From NCBI GenBank assembly GCA_028292785.1, contig JAQGLQ010000078.1:1-10256 (forward strand): 10,256 nucleotides of DNA, in the 5' to 3' direction. The stretch comes from Noviherbaspirillum sp. Lineage in GTDB: Bacteria; Pseudomonadota; Gammaproteobacteria; Burkholderiales; Burkholderiaceae. Both the position numbers and the translations under genes were made by a program. Shown piece by piece: positions 7,337 through 10,256 of the stretch; positions within the stretch are counted from its first letter, which is position 1, and every line of letters begins with the position of its first letter. The notes under the pieces are model-generated. The model was not told the DNA's origin and made no database searches. It was given only the letters and a program-made list of their open reading frames with translations.

Positions 7337-8326
7337 TTACTGATCGGCCTTCGCGCCCGAGATTTTCACGATCTGCGCCCATTTGATGATGTCTTCATTC
7401 ATGAACTTCGTAAATTCCGCGGGCGTCATCTTCATCGCGGTCGCACCCTTGCCGGCCCACGACTTGATGACTTCCGGATCGGCGGCGATCTTGCTGATTT
7501 CGGCATTCAGGCGATTGACGATGGCGGGCGGCGTGTTCTTCGGCGCCATCATGCCGAGCCAGATTACAGCTTCATATCCCGGCACGCCGGCTTCCGCCAC
7601 GGTCGGCACGTCGGGCATGACGCTGGAGCGGCTGGTTCCCGTGGTGCCCAGCGCCTTGACTTTGCCGGTCTTGACGAATTCCGTCATCGTGGGCACGGCG
7701 TCGAACATCATGTCGACCTGGCCGCCGAGCACATCGGTACGCGCGCCCGAACTTCCCTTGTAAGGAACATGCAGGATATTGGTGCCGGTCATGGACTTGA
7801 ACAGCTCGCCCGCCATGTGATACGGCGTGCCGGGGCCGGACGATGCATAGGTCAGGCCGCCCGGCTTGTCCTTCGCGAGCTTGATCAGTTCGGCCACGCT
7901 GCCGGCCTGGATGCCCGGCCGCGTCACCAGGACCAGGTCGGAATAATTGATGGGTGCGATCGGCGCGAAATCGCGCATCAGCTGATAGGGCTTGGTCGCG
8001 AACAGCGATTCATTGACGGTGTGCGTGTTCGACATCATCAGCAGGGTGTAGCCGTCAGGCGCGCTCTTGGCGACCGCTTCGGTGCCGATGATCGAGCCGC
8101 CGCCGGGACGGTTGTCGATCAGGAAGCTCTGCTTCAACGCTTCCTGCAGGCGCTGCGCGACGAAGCGGGCATAGACGTCGGCCGGACCGCCGGCGGCGAA
8201 CGGTACGATGATCCTGACCGGCTTGCTTGGATATTCCTGCGCGGCGGCCGGGCCCGCCGACATGGCGAGCGCCGCGCCGACGATGAACGAGGTGAACAGA
8301 TGCAGGGGGGGACCGGCTTTGCGCAT
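7337..8326 (-). CDS. Tripartite tricarboxylate transporter substrate-binding protein (TctC/Bug family)
   Basis: This 329-residue periplasmic receptor has a signal peptide (MRK, then a hydrophobic stretch ending AGPAAA, cleavage near residue 29). It follows with the Bug-family start EYPSKPVRIIVPFAAGGPAD and the family motifs RPGGGSIIGTEAVAKSAPDGYTLL, ASSGPGTPYHMAGELF, HVPYKGSSGA and VPTVAEAGVPGYE. The start at 8326 has a good ribosome site (GGAGA about 7 nt upstream). Bug proteins bind small carboxylates or other organic acids and amides, feeding TctAB-type carriers. No TctA or TctB gene is in the window, as is common for Bug proteins in Burkholderiales. Its place between the FAH enzyme and the Mo hydroxylase suggests that it binds the substrate or an effector of this pathway. 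Confidence 0.95.
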   Translation of the reverse strand: MRKAGPPLHLFTSFIVGAALAMSAGPAAAQEYPSKPVRIIVPFAAGGPADVYARFVAQRLQEALKQSFLIDNRPGGGSIIGTEAVAKSAPDGYTLLMMSNTHTVNESLFATKPYQLMRDFAPIAPINYSDLVLVTRPGIQAGSVAELIKLAKDKPGGLTYASSGPGTPYHMAGELFKSMTGTNILHVPYKGSSGARTDVLGGQVDMMFDAVPTMTEFVKTGKVKALGTTGTSRSSVMPDVPTVAEAGVPGYEAVIWLGMMAPKNTPPAIVNRLNAEISKIAADPEVIKSWAGKGATAMKMTPAEFTKFMNEDIIKWAQIVKISGAKADQ

Positions 8327-8351
8327 GTTTGTCTCCGTGATTTTTATAGTT

Positions 8352-8374
8352 GCCGCGGGAGAAACGGCCGCGGC
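8352..8374 (-). repeat. Intercistronic GC-rich hairpin between the FAH-family and tctC-like genes
   Basis: GCCGCGG (8352-8358) and CCGCGGC (8368-8374) pair perfectly around a 9-nt loop. On the transcribed (-) strand the stem is followed by AACTATAAAAATC rather than a U-tract, so a classical terminator is unlikely. A stem in the 59 bp gap just before a binding-protein gene could shield the downstream mRNA from 5' processing or cause partial attenuation, giving different levels of the enzyme and the receptor. That role is inference. Confidence 0.4.
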
Positions 8375-8385
8375 GGCCCGGCGAT

Positions 8386-9267
8386 TTATTCGATGCGGTT
8401 GATCAGCGTGCCCAGCCTGTCGATCGAGATCTTCATCTCGTCGCCGGGCTTGAGGAACTTCGGCGGGTTGAAGCCGATGCCCACGCCCGCGGGCGTGCCG
8501 GTGGCAATGACGTCGCCCGGCTCCAGCGTCATGCCGAGCGAAATGGTTTCGATGATGGTCGGGATGTCGAAGATCAGATCGCTGGTATTCGCATCCTGGC
8601 GCAGTTCGCCGTTGATCCAGCAGCGCACGTTCAGCGTGGCGGGGTCGCCCACTTCATCGGCGGTGACGATGTACGGACCCATCGGGCAGAAGGTGTCCAT
8701 CGATTTGCCGAGGAACCACTGGCGATGCTTTTGCTGCAGATCGCGCGCGGTCACATCATTGACGATGGTGTAGCCCCACACATGCTTGAGCGCGTCGGCC
8801 TTGCTGATGCCGCGCCCCGGCTTGCCGATGATGACGGCGAGCTCGGCTTCGTAGTCGAGCTGCGAAGTGACGGCGGAAAACGAAAGCACGGGGTCGCCGT
8901 CGGCGACCACGGTCGAGGGCGCCTTGGTGAACACCACCGGAAACGATGGCGCGATCTCCCCCTTGGTTGCCGAGGTGTCGAAGCCCGACTGGCTGAATTC
9001 CTTGGCATGCTCGTGATAGTTTTTTCCGACGCAGAAGATGTTCTTGCGCGGCGCGGGAATCGGCGCCAGCACCTTGTGCCCCGCGATGGGCCTCCAGCTG
9101 CTTCCCTGCGCGAGATCCTTCGGCGGCGCGGGCAGGCGCGCGATGAATTCCGACATGTCGCCGCTGAATCCGGGCAGCAGGTCGCCGGCCTCGCGGTATT
9201 TTTCTCCATCGTCGGATATGAGAGCGACCGTCGCGCGGCCATCGATATTCAAGGTGCCGAAGCGCAT
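8386..9267 (-). CDS. Fumarylacetoacetate hydrolase (FAH) family protein
   Basis: This 293-residue protein has an N-terminal domain followed by the FAH catalytic domain. It contains IFCVGKNYHEHAKE (77-90), the metal-binding acidic residues E140 and E142 in LDYEAELAVIIG, and D171 in YTIVNDVTARDLQ. It also has K188 in FLGKSMDTFCPMGP and the C-terminal PGDVIATGTPAGVG. Family members use a divalent metal to hydrolyse, decarboxylate or isomerise acylpyruvate-like compounds such as fumarylpyruvate or hydroxyheptadienedioate, or act as ureidoglycolate lyase; the exact reaction cannot be read here. It is the first gene of the - strand operon, with a perfect AAGGAG ribosome site at about 7 nt and a promoter upstream. 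It probably handles a late intermediate of the pathway begun by the Mo hydroxylase. Confidence 0.94.
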   Translation of the reverse strand: MRFGTLNIDGRATVALISDDGEKYREAGDLLPGFSGDMSEFIARLPAPPKDLAQGSSWRPIAGHKVLAPIPAPRKNIFCVGKNYHEHAKEFSQSGFDTSATKGEIAPSFPVVFTKAPSTVVADGDPVLSFSAVTSQLDYEAELAVIIGKPGRGISKADALKHVWGYTIVNDVTARDLQQKHRQWFLGKSMDTFCPMGPYIVTADEVGDPATLNVRCWINGELRQDANTSDLIFDIPTIIETISLGMTLEPGDVIATGTPAGVGIGFNPPKFLKPGDEMKISIDRLGTLINRIE

Positions 9268-9288
9268 GCTGTTTCTCCTTCTGCGATC

Positions 9289-9321
9289 AATTGGTTTTAA
9301 TTGGTTTTACGTGCAACCAAT
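9289..9321. promoter_or_regulatory. Candidate GntR operator: tandem AATTGGTTTT plus inverted AACCAAT
   Basis: AATTGGTTTT occurs twice in tandem (9289-9298 and 9299-9308), one helical turn apart. The second copy forms a perfect inverted repeat with AACCAAT: ATTGGTT (9300-9306), 8 bp, AACCAAT (9315-9321). The block sits just downstream of the predicted start of the - strand operon, a typical repressor position. TTGGT/ACCAA half-sites are known for several FCD-type GntR regulators (PdhR binds ATTGGTnnnACCAAT), although the spacing here is wider. Confidence 0.55.
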
Positions 9322-9331
9322 ATCCGGCCAA

Positions 9332-9359
9332 ACTATCATGCAGCGCCATTTGCTGTCAA
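9332..9359 (-). promoter_or_regulatory. Sigma70 promoter of the FAH-tctC-Mo hydroxylase operon
   Basis: On the - strand a perfect -35 TTGACA (complement of 9354-9359) is followed after 16 bp by GATAGT (complement of 9332-9337), four of six matches to TATAAT. Transcription would begin near 9325, about 58 nt ahead of the FAH-family start codon. The candidate operator lies immediately downstream. No other comparable promoter is visible inside the operon, whose other gaps are 59, 19, 1 and 11 bp. Confidence 0.55.
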
Positions 9360-9395
9360 TTGCACATTGCCGTCATTTGCGCTCAGAAATCCCGA

Positions 9396-9411
9396 ACCAA
9401 TTCATACCAAT
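9396..9411. promoter_or_regulatory. Second half-site pair ACCAAT, candidate regulator site
   Basis: ACCAAT occurs at 9396-9401 and again at 9406-9411, 10 bp apart. This mirrors in reverse orientation the 10-bp-spaced TTGGT pair at 9291 and 9301. It lies within the likely gntR upstream region, where I cannot pick out a convincing -35/-10 pair. It may serve autoregulation, or looping between the two half-site clusters. Confidence 0.4.
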
Positions 9412-9445
9412 CATTTAAACTGTCGCCATTTTCTACATCATTCAT

Positions 9446-9456
9446 TTGGTTCAACC
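9446..9456. promoter_or_regulatory. TTGGT-TCA-ACC palindrome at the gntR translation start
   Basis: TTGGT, three bases, ACC fits the left half and the first three bases of the right half of the PdhR-type TTGGTnnnACCAA pattern. It ends 3 bp before the gntR ATG at 9460, where a ribosome site would be. No purine-rich Shine-Dalgarno sequence is present there; the bases are ACCTCC. A regulator bound here would block its own gene. Confidence 0.4.
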
Positions 9457-9459
9457 TCC

Positions 9460-10101
9460 ATGCCCGCCACGCCAGATCCGGTTTTCATGCTGAAAGAAAC
9501 CATGCTCGCCAACCTCCGCAGCGGACAATGGGGCGCGGGCGAACGGCTGCCGCCGGAGCGTCAGCTGAGCGAGGCCTATGGCATCGGGCGCTCCGCGGTG
9601 CGGCGCGCGCTGGCGCAGCTCAAGGACTTGGGACTGATCGAACAGACCGTCGGCAGCGGCACTTTCGTCACCATCGACTTCCAGGCAAAACTGCCGCCGC
9701 CGCGCGCCAGCGCCGTCGGCGACATCAGCCCGGCCGAGCTGATGGAAGCGCGCATGCTGTTCGAACCGGTGCTGATCGACATGGTGGTGCGCAATGGCAC
9801 CGCATCGGATTTCGCCGAGATGGAAGAGTGTTGCCGGAAGTCGGAAGAGGCCGCCACGCTGGAGGAATTCGAATACTGGGACGGCGCCTTCCATCAGCGG
9901 GTGGCAAGCGCGACGCACAACCATTTCATCGTCAGCATGTTCGACTTGATGAACCAGGTGCGCGAGCGCGGCGAATGGGGCGTGCTGAAAAAGAAGAGCG
10001 TGACGGCCGAGAGAAGGCAGGCATACCAGATGGAGCACCGGGCGCTGGTCAAGGCGCTAAAGCAGCGCGATGCCGATGCTGCCAGGCAGGCAAGGCGGTA
10101 G
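9460..10101 (+). CDS. GntR-family (FadR/FCD subfamily) transcriptional regulator, apparently cut short by an in-frame TAG
   Basis: This 213-residue DNA-binding repressor has an N-terminal winged helix-turn-helix with the GntR signature (LPPERQLSEAYGIGRSAVRR, residues 30-49; wing GSGTFV, 65-70) and a C-terminal FCD ligand domain from about residue 85. FCD metal ligands are visible as D141 and H145 (DGAFH) and H193 (MEH). The reading frame stops with TAG at 10099-10101, but the same frame then encodes HLALVRRNLFGY before a TGA at 10138-10140. The first residue there is a His exactly 22 residues after H193, where the last metal-binding His of the family belongs. The annotated product is thus probably about 13 residues short. 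I chose ATG 9460 because it gives a normal GntR N-terminus; no other in-frame ATG lies upstream, though it lacks a clear ribosome site. It likely represses the divergent operon, with an intermediate as inducer. Confidence 0.88.
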   Translation: MPATPDPVFMLKETMLANLRSGQWGAGERLPPERQLSEAYGIGRSAVRRALAQLKDLGLIEQTVGSGTFVTIDFQAKLPPPRASAVGDISPAELMEARMLFEPVLIDMVVRNGTASDFAEMEECCRKSEEAATLEEFEYWDGAFHQRVASATHNHFIVSMFDLMNQVRERGEWGVLKKKSVTAERRQAYQMEHRALVKALKQRDADAARQARR

Positions 10102-10140
10102 CACCTGGCGCTCGTGAGGCGGAATCTGTTCGGCTATTGA
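10099..10140 (+). other. In-frame TAG and severed C-terminal helix of the FCD regulator
   Basis: After the codons for AARQARR the frame reads TAG, then codes for HLALVRRNLFGY, then TGA. FCD proteins normally end with a helix of the form AMxxHLxxVxxNLFG, so the TAG replaces the residue directly before the conserved His. Read through, the protein would have 226 residues. It could be a true nonsense mutation, an amber codon suppressed in the cell, or a single-base sequencing error. Confidence 0.7.
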
Positions 10141-10151
10141 ATGCAACCGGC

Positions 10152-10256
10152 TCACTCCACCTTGCCGATCTTCTGCACCACCTCCTTCATCCTGTTCGCA
10201 TCCTGCGCCACATAGGATTGGAATTCCGGCGAATCCATGTAAAGAATCGGGCTGCC
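10152..10256 (-). CDS. C-terminal end of a second TctC/Bug-family binding protein (truncated by window edge)
   Basis: The - strand frame is open from the window end to the stop at 10152-10154 and encodes 34 residues. These include SPEFQSYVAQDANRMKEVV and end IGKVE, a typical Bug/TctC C-terminus (helix, then KIGKVE). It is convergent with gntR, separated by only 11 bp from the read-through stop at 10140, with no obvious terminator between. It is a separate gene from the receptor at 7337-8326, whose C-terminus differs (VKISGAKADQ). The ligand is unknown. Confidence 0.75.
   Translation of the reverse strand, partial: GSPILYMDSPEFQSYVAQDANRMKEVVQKIGKVE

Noticed and set aside
7193..8773. Long open frame on the + strand (about 526 codons) opposite the receptor and FAH-family genes
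   Set aside because: It lies antisense to two strongly recognisable genes, crosses the 59-bp gap between them, and its product is Arg/His/Gly-rich with no family features. It is a high-GC shadow frame.
9347..9380. Direct repeat CATTTGC at 9347-9353 and 9374-9380
   Set aside because: It is short, occurs twice only, and its 27-bp spacing has no clear meaning; one copy abuts the -35 element. Not enough to call a site.
9301..9459. Extension of gntR to an upstream TTG start at 9301
   Set aside because: The added 53 residues resemble no GntR N-terminus, run through the operator-rich AT segment, and contain no alternative ATG; ATG 9460 gives the normal family start.

Overview
The window is high-GC (by eye well above 60% G+C in most genes), densely packed, proteobacterial DNA. 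A solitary TctC/Bug-type binding protein with no transporter subunits beside it, a second one at the right edge, a GMC dehydrogenase paired with a periplasmic cytochrome c, and a molybdenum-hydroxylase catabolic operon together suggest a metabolically versatile betaproteobacterium, probably Burkholderiales. That placement is inference. I see no rRNA, tRNA, CRISPR array, insertion sequence or phage gene.

Left part (1-2311, + strand): the 3' part of a GMC-family flavin dehydrogenase large subunit with an unusual cysteine cluster. It overlaps by 4 bp a secreted diheme cytochrome c that should take its electrons and that ends in a long Gly/Pro/Ala-rich tail. Middle left (2443-3978, + strand): a 511-residue, probably all-helical soluble protein that I do not recognise, preceded by a lower-GC intergenic stretch with a perfect 7+7 bp palindrome.

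Middle and right (9267 down to 3988, - strand): a five-gene operon in the order fumarylacetoacetate-hydrolase-family enzyme, TctC-type periplasmic binding protein, 2Fe-2S small subunit, molybdopterin large subunit of a xanthine-dehydrogenase-family hydroxylase, and a ModA-like binding protein with no signal peptide. The logical reading is capture of a small carboxylate or heteroaromatic acid, hydroxylation of it in the cytoplasm by the Mo enzyme, and hydrolysis or isomerisation of a later acyl-pyruvate-like intermediate by the FAH enzyme. The substrate cannot be read from the sequence. The operon has a good sigma70 promoter, and its likely regulator, a GntR/FadR (FCD) repressor, is transcribed divergently. 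The 192 bp between them holds six TTGGT/ACCAA half-sites whose spacings are all multiples of 5 bp.

The most striking observations are: (1) the gntR reading frame is cut by an in-frame TAG, after which the same frame still encodes the last helix of the FCD domain, including the final metal-binding histidine; (2) the phased half-site array; (3) the leaderless ModA-like protein at the end of a Mo-hydroxylase operon; (4) the unrecognised 511-residue protein. At the right edge is the C-terminus of a second TctC-family protein, convergent with gntR.
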